Source: JAFKKS01 sp039808325 (GTDB lineage Bacteria > Pseudomonadota > Alphaproteobacteria > Rhizobiales > Xanthobacteraceae). From it: a stretch of DNA of 20,450 bases. The notes beneath the pieces are model-generated. The model did not search any database and had not been told where the DNA came from. It worked only from the letters and a program-made list of their open reading frames with translations. Below, piece by piece: positions 12,131 to 19,820 of the stretch. The position numbers and the translations under genes are program-made. The stretch covers positions 1 through 20,450 of the forward strand of contig JBDHSU010000078.1 of assembly GCA_039808325.1 (NCBI GenBank), read 5' to 3'. Each line of letters starts with the position of its first letter. Within the stretch, counting starts at the first letter, position 1.

Positions 12131-14571
12131 CATTTTGCGTCCAGCTTCGTCCACCGCAGCCGCAATGCGTTGCTGATCACGCTGACGGAGGAGAGCGCCA
12201 TCGCCGCCGCGCCGATGACGGGCGACACCAATATCCCGAACGCAGGATAGAGGACGCCCGCCGCGATCGGCACCCCGGCGGCGTTGTAGAAGAACGCGAA
12301 GAACAAATTCTGCCGGATGTTGCGCATGGTTGCCTGCGACAGGGTGCGCGCTCTCACGATGCCGGTGAGATCGCCGCCGAGCAGCGTGATGCCCGCGCTT
12401 TCCATCGCGACGTCCGTTCCCGTTCCCATGGCGATGCCGATGTCGGCGGCGGCAAGGGCGGGGGCGTCGTTGACCCCGTCGCCGGCCATGGCGACGACGC
12501 GGCCTTCGCGGCGCATCCGCGCGACGATCTCACCCTTGTCCTTCGGGGAAACGTCTCCGTGAACCTCATCGATGCCGAGGCGACGCGCGACGGCGCCGGC
12601 GCTGATGCGATTATCGCCGGTCAGCATCACGATGCGAAGTCCGGCATGCTTCAGAGCGTCGATCGCGGATGGCGTCGTCGCCTTGATCGGATCGGCGATG
12701 GCGATGACGCCGGCAAGCGCGCCGTCCACGGCGACGAAGATCGCGGTCGTACCGTCCCGCCGCAGGTCGTCGGCGTCGTTCCGCAACGCCTCGATATCGG
12801 CGCCGTGCTCCTCGAGCAACGCCGCGTTGCCGACGATGACGCTGCGGCCTTCGACCTTGCCGAGCGCGCCACGCCCGACCGGTGAGTCGAATTCGGTGAC
12901 GTCGGCGAGCGCGATGCCGCGCGCCTTCGCCGCCGCGACGATGGCGTCGGCGAGCGGATGTTCGCTCGCCCGTTCGACGCCGGCGGCGAGGCGCAGCAAC
13001 TCATCTTGCGTGATGCCGCCGGTAGGCTTGACCGCCACGACCTTCGGCCGGCCTTCGGTCAAGGTGCCGGTCTTGTCGACGACCAGCGTGTCGGCGCGTT
13101 CGAGGCGCTCCAGCGCTTCGGCGTTCCTGATGAGCACGCCCGACTGTGCGCCGCGCCCGACGCCGACCATGATCGACATCGGCGTCGCGAGGCCGAGCGC
13201 GCAGGGGCAGGCGATGATGAGAACGGTGACGGCGGCGATGAGGCCGAAGGTGAAACGCGGCTCGGGTCCGTAGAGCGACCACGCCGCGAACGCCAGGAGT
13301 GCCGCCGCCATGACCGCCGGCACGAACCAGGACGCGACCTTGTCGGCGAGCCGCTGGATCGGCGCGCGGCTGCGCTGTGCGCTCGCGACCATCTGCACGA
13401 TCTGCGCGAGCAGCGTGTCGCGCCCGACTTTCTCGGCGCGCATCACGAGGCCGCCGCTGCGGTTGAGCGTGCCGGCGATCAGCTTGGCGCCGGTTTCCTT
13501 GGTCACCGGCATCGCTTCGCCGGTCACCATCGACTCGTCGAGCGCGGAGCGGCCTTCGACGACCTCGCCGTCGACCGGCACCTTCTCGCCGGGCCGCACG
13601 CGCAACCGGTCGCCGGCCTGCACATCGTCGAGCGGCACGTCGTGCTCGTGACCGTCGTCGTCGATACGCCGGGCGGTCTTCGGCGCGAGATTGAGAAGCC
13701 CGCGGATCGCGCCCGAGGTGCGCTCGCGCGCGCGAAGCTCCAGCACCTGTCCGAGGAGCACCAGCACGGTGATGACCGCCGCGGCTTCGAAATACACCGG
13801 CACCGCGCCGTCATGCGTGCGGAACGCCGGCGGAAAGGCGCCGGGAATGAGCGTCGCGACGACGCTGTAGAGATAGGCGACGCCGGTGCCGAGCGCGATC
13901 AGCGTGAACATATTGAGATTGCGTGTGACGAGCGACTGCGCGCCGCGCAGGAAGAACGGCCAGCCCGCCCAGAGAACCACAGGTGTCGCCAGCGCGAACT
14001 GCACCCAGTTCGATGTGGCTTGCGGCAGGAGCCCGTGCCCGCCAACCAGGTGCGAGCCCATCTCCAGCACGAAAACCGGCGCGGTGAGTACGAGCCCGAT
14101 CCAGAAGCGCCGCGACATGTCCGCGAGTTCCGGGTTCGGCGGCGCCTCGGCGGTGACGAGTTCCGGCTCCAGCGCCATGCCGCAGATCGGGCACGAGCCA
14201 GGGCCTTCCTGGCGCACCTCCGGATGCATCGGGCAGGTGTAGATCGTGCCTTCCGGCACCGGTTCCTGTTTCGCCGACGCCGGCTCGAGATAACGCTTCG
14301 GGTCGGCCTCGAATTTCGTCTTGCAGCCGGCGGAGCAGAAATAATACGGGCGGCCGTTGTGTTCGGAGCGATGCTTGGCCGTGTGCGGATCGACGCTCAT
14401 GCCGCAGACGGGATCGAGAACCTTGCCGGCGGCCGCCCCATGGGCGTGCGCCCCGTGGTCGCGCGCGGCATGGTGATGCGCCGCGTTGCCGTTCATCGAG
14501 CGGTTTGCGGTTCCAGGCCCATGGCAGCACGACTTTTCCGTCGTCGCCGGGTGGTTGTGATCGTGCGTCAT
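12130..14571 (-). CDS. copA: Cu(I)-exporting P1B-type ATPase with His-rich/YHS/metal-binding N-terminus
   Basis: An 813-residue inner-membrane pump that exports Cu(I) using ATP. N-terminus: a His-rich stretch (HHHAARDHGAHAHG, about 32-45), a YHS-type domain (DPVCGMSV 53-60; YYFCSAGCK 76-84) and a heavy-metal-binding motif (YTCPMHPEV...CPICGM, 111-132). There is no classical CxxC HMA domain. The pump core has TGEA (350-353), CPC (455-457), DKTGTLT (499-505, with the phosphorylated Asp499), SEHPL (536-540), TGDN (651-654) and GDGVND (697-702). Y762-N763 and M791xxSS match Cu(I)-specific PIB-1 signatures. ATG 14569-14571 has GAGGA 5 nt upstream; the frame extends to 14700 but that overlaps csoR. 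It is divergent from csoR across a palindromic operator. Confidence 0.95.
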   Translation of the reverse strand: MTHDHNHPATTEKSCCHGPGTANRSMNGNAAHHHAARDHGAHAHGAAAGKVLDPVCGMSVDPHTAKHRSEHNGRPYYFCSAGCKTKFEADPKRYLEPASAKQEPVPEGTIYTCPMHPEVRQEGPGSCPICGMALEPELVTAEAPPNPELADMSRRFWIGLVLTAPVFVLEMGSHLVGGHGLLPQATSNWVQFALATPVVLWAGWPFFLRGAQSLVTRNLNMFTLIALGTGVAYLYSVVATLIPGAFPPAFRTHDGAVPVYFEAAAVITVLVLLGQVLELRARERTSGAIRGLLNLAPKTARRIDDDGHEHDVPLDDVQAGDRLRVRPGEKVPVDGEVVEGRSALDESMVTGEAMPVTKETGAKLIAGTLNRSGGLVMRAEKVGRDTLLAQIVQMVASAQRSRAPIQRLADKVASWFVPAVMAAALLAFAAWSLYGPEPRFTFGLIAAVTVLIIACPCALGLATPMSIMVGVGRGAQSGVLIRNAEALERLERADTLVVDKTGTLTEGRPKVVAVKPTGGITQDELLRLAAGVERASEHPLADAIVAAAKARGIALADVTEFDSPVGRGALGKVEGRSVIVGNAALLEEHGADIEALRNDADDLRRDGTTAIFVAVDGALAGVIAIADPIKATTPSAIDALKHAGLRIVMLTGDNRISAGAVARRLGIDEVHGDVSPKDKGEIVARMRREGRVVAMAGDGVNDAPALAAADIGIAMGTGTDVAMESAGITLLGGDLTGIVRARTLSQATMRNIRQNLFFAFFYNAAGVPIAAGVLYPAFGILVSPVIGAAAMALSSVSVISNALRLRWTKLDAK

Positions 14572-14588
14572 CGCGGTCCTCGGTCGAC

Positions 14589-14617
14589 TTGAAACATATA
14601 CCCCGTGGGGGTATATA
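14589..14617. promoter_or_regulatory. CsoR operator and csoR promoter between copA and csoR
   Basis: A perfect 21-bp palindrome at 14596-14616: ATATACCCC, central GTG, GGGGTATAT. It matches the known CsoR operator style (TACCCC/GGGGTA). It fills the spacer between a -35-like TTGAAA (14589-14594) and a -10-like TATATA (14612-14617), 17 bp apart, on the csoR strand. Bound repressor would block RNA polymerase. The copA promoter on the other strand is less clear. Confidence 0.85.
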
Positions 14618-14623
14618 AGCCGC

Positions 14624-14899
14624 ATGCGGAAAGATGCCAAGATCGCCTGTGTGAAACGCTTGAGCCGGATCGAAGGGCAGGTGCGCGGTCTCGCGCGCAT
14701 GGTCGAGGAGGACCGTTACTGCATCGACATCGTGACGCAGCTCGGCGCGGTGAGCGCGGCGCTACGCAAGGTCGAGGAGCAGGTCCTGCGTGATCATGTC
14801 GCGCATTGCGTCGAGCATGCGATCGCGAGCGGCGACAAGCACGAGCAGCGCCAGAAAGTCGCTGAGCTGATGGAGGTGCTGGAGCGCGCGAAGCGGTAG
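14624..14899 (+). CDS. csoR: CsoR-family copper-sensing transcriptional repressor
   Basis: A 91-residue all-helical cytoplasmic repressor of the CsoR/RcnR/FrmR family. Cu(I) ligands can be read as C33 (RYCIDI), H58 and C62 (DHVAHC), with spacings of 25 and 4 residues identical to M. tuberculosis CsoR (C36, H61, C65). The helix-1 motif RLSRIEGQVRGLARMVEED is diagnostic. The only sensible start is ATG 14624, which has no Shine-Dalgarno and lies 7 bp after the operator; the promoter geometry puts transcription start at or next to this ATG, suggesting a leaderless mRNA. It is divergent from the copper ATPase it presumably controls. Binding of Cu(I) should release it from the operator. Very high confidence for family, high for copper. 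Confidence 0.95.
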   Translation: MRKDAKIACVKRLSRIEGQVRGLARMVEEDRYCIDIVTQLGAVSAALRKVEEQVLRDHVAHCVEHAIASGDKHEQRQKVAELMEVLERAKR

Positions 14900-14927
14900 C
14901 GGCGCCGCCGCGGGCACCGCGTGTCGC

Positions 14928-14943
14928 CCCCGCGAAGGCGGGG
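14928..14943. repeat. GC hairpin between csoR and the acyl-CoA dehydrogenase gene
   Basis: CCCCGC (14928-14933), loop GAAG, GCGGGG (14938-14943). The surrounding CGCCCCCGCGAAGGCGGGGAC resembles a common Hyphomicrobiales REP-like motif (CCCGCGAAGGCGGG), from memory. It separates convergent genes and could act as a Rho-independent stem, but no T-tract follows on either strand. Confidence 0.6.
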
Positions 14944-14962
14944 ACTCGGAAATCGCGGTCGT

Positions 14963-16132
14963 TTATCGGCGCAGCCGCTTCGCGACTTCCTCCAGCATCA
15001 CTTCCGTCGCGCCGCCGCCGATCGCCTGCACGCGCGCGTCGCGGGTCATGCGCTCGATCGCGCTCTCGCGCATATAGCCCATGCCGCCGTGGAACTGCAG
15101 GCAGTCGTACATCACCTCGTTGACGAGCTCACCGCAATACGCCTTCACCATCGAGACTTCGCGCACCGCGTCGAGACCTTGCGTGTCGAGGAAGGCGGCG
15201 TGATAGACGAGCTGCCGCCCCGCCTCGACCTTGGCCGCTAGCATCGCGAGACGCTGGCGGATCGCCTGCTTCTCGAACAGCGGCGTGCCGAACGCCTGGC
15301 GCGTCGTGACGTAATCGAGCGTGAGATCGAGCGCCGCCTGCGCTTCGCCCATCGCCATCGCGCCGATGACGAGGCGCTCGTTCTGGAAGTTTCCCATGAT
15401 GGCGTAGAAGCCGCGCCCCTCGGCTCCGAGAAGGTTCGCCGCGGGAACGTGGCAATCGGCGAAGGAAAGCTCCGCCGTATCCGAGCAGCGCCAGCCGTGC
15501 TTGTCGAGCGCGCGGCTGACCGTGAAGCCGGGCGTGCCTTTCTCCACCAGGAACATCGAGACGGACTGCGAGGGGCGTGCGTCGGCGCTCGTCTTGGCGG
15601 CGACGCAGTAATAGTCCGCATGCACGCCGTTGGTGATGAACATCTTGGCGCCGTTGAGCACGTAAGCGTCGCCGTCGCGCCGCGCCGTCGTGCGAATGCC
15701 TTTGACGTCCGAGCCGGCGTCCGGTTCCGTAACCGCGACTGCGACGATCTTCTTGCCGGCGATGATGTCGGGCAGGCGCTCCGCCTTCTGTTCGGGCGAG
15801 CCGGCATTGGCGATGTGCACGCTCGCCATGTCGGTATGCACGAGCACGGTGATGGCGAACCCGCCGAACGTCGACTTCCCAAGCTCCTCGGCGAGGATCA
15901 CCGAGCCGAAGGTGTTCATCGCGCTGCCGCCGTATTCTTCCGGATAGCGGATGCCGAGGAATCCGAGCTCGCCCATGCGGCGCAGCACCGCCCGCGGCAC
16001 CATGCCGTCCTTCTCCCACGCCTCGGCGTGCGGCTTCACCTCCGTCTCGACGAAGCGGCGCACCTGCGCGCGCAGCATCTCGTGCTCTTCGCTGAAGTAG
16101 GGCGAGGGGAGGGTGGCGTTGACGGCGTCCAT
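14963..16132 (-). CDS. Acyl-CoA dehydrogenase
   Basis: A 389-residue FAD-dependent cytoplasmic enzyme that oxidises an acyl-CoA to the 2-enoyl-CoA, passing electrons to ETF. Family motifs: VAVTEPDAGSD (132-142), NGAKMFITNG (160-169), RQAFGTPL (278-285), QFHGGMGYMRE (346-356). The usual catalytic Glu in the YEGT motif is replaced by IGGGATEVM (371-379); a Glu at 252 in FQNERLVIGAM matches the alternative helix-G base of isovaleryl- and long-chain acyl-CoA dehydrogenases. This favours a branched or long substrate. The start at 16130-16132 has only a weak ribosome site. It follows the FAD monooxygenase by 86 bp on the same strand, possibly cotranscribed. Confidence 0.93.
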   Translation of the reverse strand: MDAVNATLPSPYFSEEHEMLRAQVRRFVETEVKPHAEAWEKDGMVPRAVLRRMGELGFLGIRYPEEYGGSAMNTFGSVILAEELGKSTFGGFAITVLVHTDMASVHIANAGSPEQKAERLPDIIAGKKIVAVAVTEPDAGSDVKGIRTTARRDGDAYVLNGAKMFITNGVHADYYCVAAKTSADARPSQSVSMFLVEKGTPGFTVSRALDKHGWRCSDTAELSFADCHVPAANLLGAEGRGFYAIMGNFQNERLVIGAMAMGEAQAALDLTLDYVTTRQAFGTPLFEKQAIRQRLAMLAAKVEAGRQLVYHAAFLDTQGLDAVREVSMVKAYCGELVNEVMYDCLQFHGGMGYMRESAIERMTRDARVQAIGGGATEVMLEEVAKRLRR

Positions 16133-16218
16133 GACGTGGGCTTTCAGGTCCTGAGGATTTGATCCGCCATATTAATCGGCGATGCGAGCTTGGCGGAAGC
16201 CGCCGCATCCTCACCAGC

Positions 16219-17427
16219 CTATGGTTCGCGGCTTACGCGCCAGTCATAGAGCCAATCGTAGCGTTTCTTCAGCCTTTCGCCGCCAAGGCTCGCCATCACC
16301 GCGTTGCGAACGAAGCCGAGCGGGCCTGGCAGGTGGTAGATGCGCCCGTTGCGCGCCGCCTCGCGCACGGCGCGCGCCGTGCGCGGCCGCCGTGCCGCTT
16401 CGTAGGCGCGCATGCCGCCGGCGAGATCGTCGCGATGCCGCGCGAGCTGGGCCGCGAGTTCCGCCGCGTCCTCGATCGCCAGGGCGCCGCCTTGCGCCAG
16501 GAAGGGCAGCGTGGCGTGCGCGGCGTCGCCGAGCAAGGTGGCGGCGCCGCGCCCCCAATAGGGCAACTGCGGCATTTCGTAGAGCGGCCAGCACTGCCAG
16601 CCCGGCGCGGCGGCGAGGAGGTCGCGCGCCGCCGGCGCCCATGTCGCGAACCGCGCCTGCAGCGCCGCCGCGTCGCCGGGCACGCTCCAGCTTCCGCCTG
16701 CTTTCGGATCGACGCTTTTGCCGTCGCTCACGATGGCGACGACGTTGATCAGGTCTCCGCCGCGCACAGGATAATGCACGAGATGCGCGTTGCTTCCGAG
16801 CCAGAGCGTGACCGCTGCCTTACGCCATGCCGGATCGGCATGCGCGGCCGGGATCGTCGCGCGCCATGCCATGCGCTGCGCCGACTTCGGCTTGACGTGA
16901 TGGCCGAGGCTGCCGCGCACCGCCGACCACAAGCCGTCTGCGCCGATGAGCGCGATGCCGCTCTCCTCGGTCATGATGCGCACCGCGCGCCCCATCACCG
17001 TCGCCGCCACCGTGACGCCGTGCGCATGCTGCGCGTGATCCGCGACGCTGACGCCGAGGCGCAGCACGATGTCCTCGTTGTCGGCGGCGGTCTCGAGCAG
17101 CGCGCGCTGCAGATCGCCGCGATGCACCGACCAATAGGGCGCGTCCTTGCGGTCGAAACCGATGTGGGTCACCAGGCGGCCGCTCGGTGCCGCGCGTACA
17201 TCGACGCCGGAGGGCGCGACCGCGAACGGAGCAAGCCGCGGGCTGACGCCGAGCGTTTCCAGGATGCGTGTGGCGTTGGGAGCAAGCTGGATGCCGGCGC
17301 CGACGGCGGTGAGTTCGCGCGCCGCCTCCAGCACCACGACCCGGAAGCCTTGCCGTGTCAGCGCGAGCGCCGCCGTGAGGCCGCCGATGCCGGCGCCGGC
17401 GATGACGATGGTGCGCGAGCGTGTCAC
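16219..17427 (-). CDS. FAD-dependent monooxygenase (salicylate hydroxylase-like class A flavoprotein)
   Basis: A 402-residue flavoprotein monooxygenase of the PHBH/salicylate hydroxylase type, which typically hydroxylates aromatic acids with NAD(P)H; the substrate is unknown. Motifs: GAGIGG (11-16) with E34 at the end of strand 2 for FAD, ALIGADGLWSAVR (DG motif, 159-171) and LLGDAAHATLPFLAQGG (GD motif, 298-314). I chose the GTG at 17425-17427 because it starts MTRSRTIVIAGAG just before the Rossmann strand; the longer open frame to 17634 reads as a shadow of the zf-CHCC gene. It follows that gene by 20 bp, so the two are very likely in one operon. The following gene is the acyl-CoA dehydrogenase. 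Confidence 0.92.
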   Translation of the reverse strand: MTRSRTIVIAGAGIGGLTAALALTRQGFRVVVLEAARELTAVGAGIQLAPNATRILETLGVSPRLAPFAVAPSGVDVRAAPSGRLVTHIGFDRKDAPYWSVHRGDLQRALLETAADNEDIVLRLGVSVADHAQHAHGVTVAATVMGRAVRIMTEESGIALIGADGLWSAVRGSLGHHVKPKSAQRMAWRATIPAAHADPAWRKAAVTLWLGSNAHLVHYPVRGGDLINVVAIVSDGKSVDPKAGGSWSVPGDAAALQARFATWAPAARDLLAAAPGWQCWPLYEMPQLPYWGRGAATLLGDAAHATLPFLAQGGALAIEDAAELAAQLARHRDDLAGGMRAYEAARRPRTARAVREAARNGRIYHLPGPLGFVRNAVMASLGGERLKKRYDWLYDWRVSREP

Positions 17428-17447
17428 GGCCGCCTGTACGGCGGGCG

Positions 17448-17711
17448 TCAGACGACCTCCGGCTCGATGCTGCCGGCGTCGTTCAAGGCGCAGGAGGCGG
17501 GGCGCGCCTCCGCGGGACGGAGCTTTGCATCGAAGCGGTAGAGCGTCGAGCAATACGGGCAGATGAACTCGTCGCTGTCGCCCATGTCGCAGTAGATGTG
17601 CGGATGGTCGAACGGCGGCCGCGCCCCGACGCATTTGAACTTATGCGCGCCGATCTCGATCACCGGAATGCCGGCGTCGTTGTGGAAATGCGGGATGACG
17701 TGGTCGGCCAT
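17448..17711 (-). CDS. Zinc-finger (zf-CHCC, NDUFS6-like) protein
   Basis: An 87-residue cytoplasmic protein of the zf-CHCC family, bacterial relatives of the mitochondrial complex I accessory subunit NDUFS6. Zinc ligands read as C27, H36, C51 and C54: C-x8-H-x14-C-x2-C, with CPYC matching the CGYC of the human protein. Two more histidines and C41 lie between. Its usual role in bacteria is not established; complex I association in alphaproteobacteria is possible. ATG 17709-17711 gives MADHVIPHFHND; the extension to 17834 is poor and has no ribosome site. It is first gene of a unit with the FAD monooxygenase and is divergent from the membrane protein at 17918. Confidence 0.9.
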   Translation of the reverse strand: MADHVIPHFHNDAGIPVIEIGAHKFKCVGARPPFDHPHIYCDMGDSDEFICPYCSTLYRFDAKLRPAEARPASCALNDAGSIEPEVV

Positions 17712-17917
17712 GAGCAGCGGCGTCCGATAGCGGTGTCCGATGGGGTTGATTCCGAAGCCGCACCATAGCGGGACGGGGCAGGGCTGCATAGCGCAGCCGG
17801 CAGCCCTGCGGCAAGCGCGGCGCGAATGGGGCAATTGCCAAGCCGTGGCCGCATTTCGCCGGTAAATGCCTGCCCGTCGAAGACGGGATGGGCGGCGGCA
17901 GGGCGGCGTTTCAACGG

Positions 17918-19006
17918 ATGCACACGATTCTTGGTCGGCTCACCCTGGCGGTCGCGGCGTTGCTTGCGCTGGCGGCCGCCTTTGCCGTGCCGCAAGGATG
18001 GCATGCGGCGCGCCTGTGGGTGGCTGGCGACGACCCGGCGGCGGTGGCCGACGTGGCGCTCGATCGGGCGCTGACGCCGCAGGCCGTGTCACAGAAAATC
18101 AGAGAAGCATTGCGAAGCGGTGACGCGGAGCTGGCCGCAAGCTTCGTCGCCTTGGCGGAGGCGCGCGCCCTGCCGGTCTCGGCCGCTTTGCGGGCCGAGG
18201 TCGAAGCGGCGAATGCCTCCGGCGCGACGCAGATCGCACGGCGTTTCGCATCCGGTTTCCTCTCCGGCGAGCCCGAGGATGCCGCGAGCCTCGCCGGCAC
18301 CGTCGCGGGCGATCTTTTCGTGTTCGGCGACATTCGCGACGTGGTGCGCCAGAGCGGGCATATCGCGCGCGGCGAGGAGGCGGACAGGGTGGTGCTCGCG
18401 CTCGCCTGTGCCGGGCTCGCGGTCACCGGCGTTACCTACGCGACGCTGGGCGGTGCCGCGCCCGCGCGCGCCGGTGTGTCGATCATCAAGGCGGCGGCGA
18501 AGACCGGCCGGATCAGCGCGCGTATGGGCGAAGCGTTGATGCGATCGGTGCGCGACGTTGCGGATTTCCGTGCGCTCGGAACGAAACTCGGTTCGTCATG
18601 GATGCAGCCGGCGACAGCCGTGCGCCTGACTCGCGACGCGGTGAAGGTGGAGAAGCTGCGCGATCTCGTGCGCGTCGGCGAAAACCTCGGCGCGGTGCAG
18701 GCGAAGATCGGCACGCGCGGCGCGATGGACGCGCTCAAGCTTGCCGACGGCCCGAAGGATGTGGAGAAATTCGCAAGGCTTGCGGCCTCCAAAGGGCCCA
18801 CGACGCGCGCGGTTCTGAAAATTCTCGGCCGCGGCGCTATCGTGGCCGGCATGGGCCTGTTCCAGCTTGCGTCGTGGATGTTTTGGGCGCTGATGCTCGC
18901 CTTCGGCGCGTGCAGCGCCTTGAAGCGGGCCGTCGAGCGGTTGACCTTGTCCTTCATTCACCACAGAAAGCGCGCGGCGCTGCGTGCCTCGCCGAGCGCG
19001 GCCTGA
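17918..19006 (+). CDS. Unknown integral membrane protein (362 aa)
   Basis: I do not recognise a named family. Three hydrophobic segments can be seen: an N-terminal helix (about 7-24, likely a membrane anchor), a central alanine/glycine-rich hairpin-like stretch (157-180) and a C-terminal one (306-334, with GMGLFQLASWMFWALMLAFG). The stretches between are helical and charged, with many Lys/Arg/Asp (e.g. VEKLRDLVRVGENLGAVQAK, 244-263), and the end is very basic. Start: ATG 17918 begins right before the anchor; ATG 17888 in the same frame adds ten residues (MGGGRAAFQR) and cannot be excluded. It precedes the alpha/beta hydrolase by 15 bp and probably shares its transcript. Similar uncharacterised proteins seem to exist in Bradyrhizobium relatives, from memory. 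Confidence 0.8.
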   Translation: MHTILGRLTLAVAALLALAAAFAVPQGWHAARLWVAGDDPAAVADVALDRALTPQAVSQKIREALRSGDAELAASFVALAEARALPVSAALRAEVEAANASGATQIARRFASGFLSGEPEDAASLAGTVAGDLFVFGDIRDVVRQSGHIARGEEADRVVLALACAGLAVTGVTYATLGGAAPARAGVSIIKAAAKTGRISARMGEALMRSVRDVADFRALGTKLGSSWMQPATAVRLTRDAVKVEKLRDLVRVGENLGAVQAKIGTRGAMDALKLADGPKDVEKFARLAASKGPTTRAVLKILGRGAIVAGMGLFQLASWMFWALMLAFGACSALKRAVERLTLSFIHHRKRAALRASPSAA

Positions 19007-19021
19007 TCGGGAGAGTTCATT

Positions 19022-19810
19022 TTGAGTCCGGTTCCTCTTGCCGCCACGCGGCATGCGACCTTGCATTTCAATCACGGTCCGGTCGACATCGCCTATATCG
19101 ACGAAGGCGAGGGCGAGCCGATCGTGCTCATCCACGGCTTCGCTTCCAACAAGGAGGTGAACTGGGTGCAGCCGAGCTGGCTCGGCACGCTGACGCGCGC
19201 CGGCCGCCGCGTGATCGCGCTCGACGATCGCGGGCACGGCGAATCCGGCAAGCTTTACGATCCGGACGCATACGACGTGCGTACGATGGGCGGCGACGTG
19301 ACCGCGCTGCTCGATCATCTCGGCATCGAGCGGGCGGATGTCATGGGCTACTCGATGGGCGCGCGCATCACCGCCTTCCTCGCGCTCGATCATCCCGAGC
19401 GCGTGCGTTCCGCGATCCTTGGCGGTTTGGGCGTCAAGCTCGTGCACGGTGTCGGGCTTTCCGACAGTATCTCCGAAGATCTCGAGGCGCCGTCGATCGA
19501 TGCGATCCAGGATCCGGTCGGCCGCATGTTCCGCGCCTTCGCGGAACAGACCCGATCGGACCTGAAGGCGCTGGCGGCTTGCTTGCGCGGCTCGCGGCAA
19601 ACGCTGACGGAGGAGGAGGCGGCGTCGATCCGCGTTCCGGTTCTGATCGCGGTCGGCACGCGCGACGCCGTCGCCGGTTCCGGCTCCGATTTGGCGGCGT
19701 TGATGCCGGGATCGCAGAACCTCGATATTCCCGGTCGCGACCACATGCTTGCGGTTGGCGACCGGGTGTTTAAAAACGGCGTCGTCGAATTTCTCAATCA
19801 ACGCCCGTAA
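19022..19810 (+). CDS. Alpha/beta hydrolase
   Basis: A 262-residue cytoplasmic serine hydrolase of the alpha/beta fold; the substrate is unknown. Catalytic triad read as S111 in GYSMG (109-113), D215 (GTRDAV) and H241 (GRDHMLAV). The oxyanion-loop motif HGFASNKEVNW (38-48) and DDRGHGESG (68-76) are conserved. The start is TTG 19022-19024 with a good Shine-Dalgarno GGGAGAG (19009-19015), 6 nt away; no in-frame ATG exists near. It lies 15 bp after the membrane protein gene and 10 bp before a second hydrolase, so the three probably form one operon. The lid region (~140-200) is short, consistent with a small esterase or C-C hydrolase. Confidence 0.92.
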   Translation: MSPVPLAATRHATLHFNHGPVDIAYIDEGEGEPIVLIHGFASNKEVNWVQPSWLGTLTRAGRRVIALDDRGHGESGKLYDPDAYDVRTMGGDVTALLDHLGIERADVMGYSMGARITAFLALDHPERVRSAILGGLGVKLVHGVGLSDSISEDLEAPSIDAIQDPVGRMFRAFAEQTRSDLKALAACLRGSRQTLTEEEAASIRVPVLIAVGTRDAVAGSGSDLAALMPGSQNLDIPGRDHMLAVGDRVFKNGVVEFLNQRP

Positions 19811-19820
19811 GCCTCCACGC

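Noticed and set aside
12958..14592. A 544-codon open frame on the plus strand opposite copA
   Set aside because: It is antisense to a gene with every P-type ATPase motif. Its sequence is Arg/His/Glu-rich without domains, as expected from the complementary frame of GC3-rich coding DNA.
14572..14700. An N-terminal extension of the copper ATPase to 14700
   Set aside because: It would overlap csoR, run through the operator and add an unlikely basic leader. ATG 14569-14571 has a good ribosome site.
16159..17541. A 460-codon plus-strand open frame opposite the FAD monooxygenase
   Set aside because: The minus strand carries intact FAD and GD/DG motifs; the plus frame is a compositionally biased shadow.
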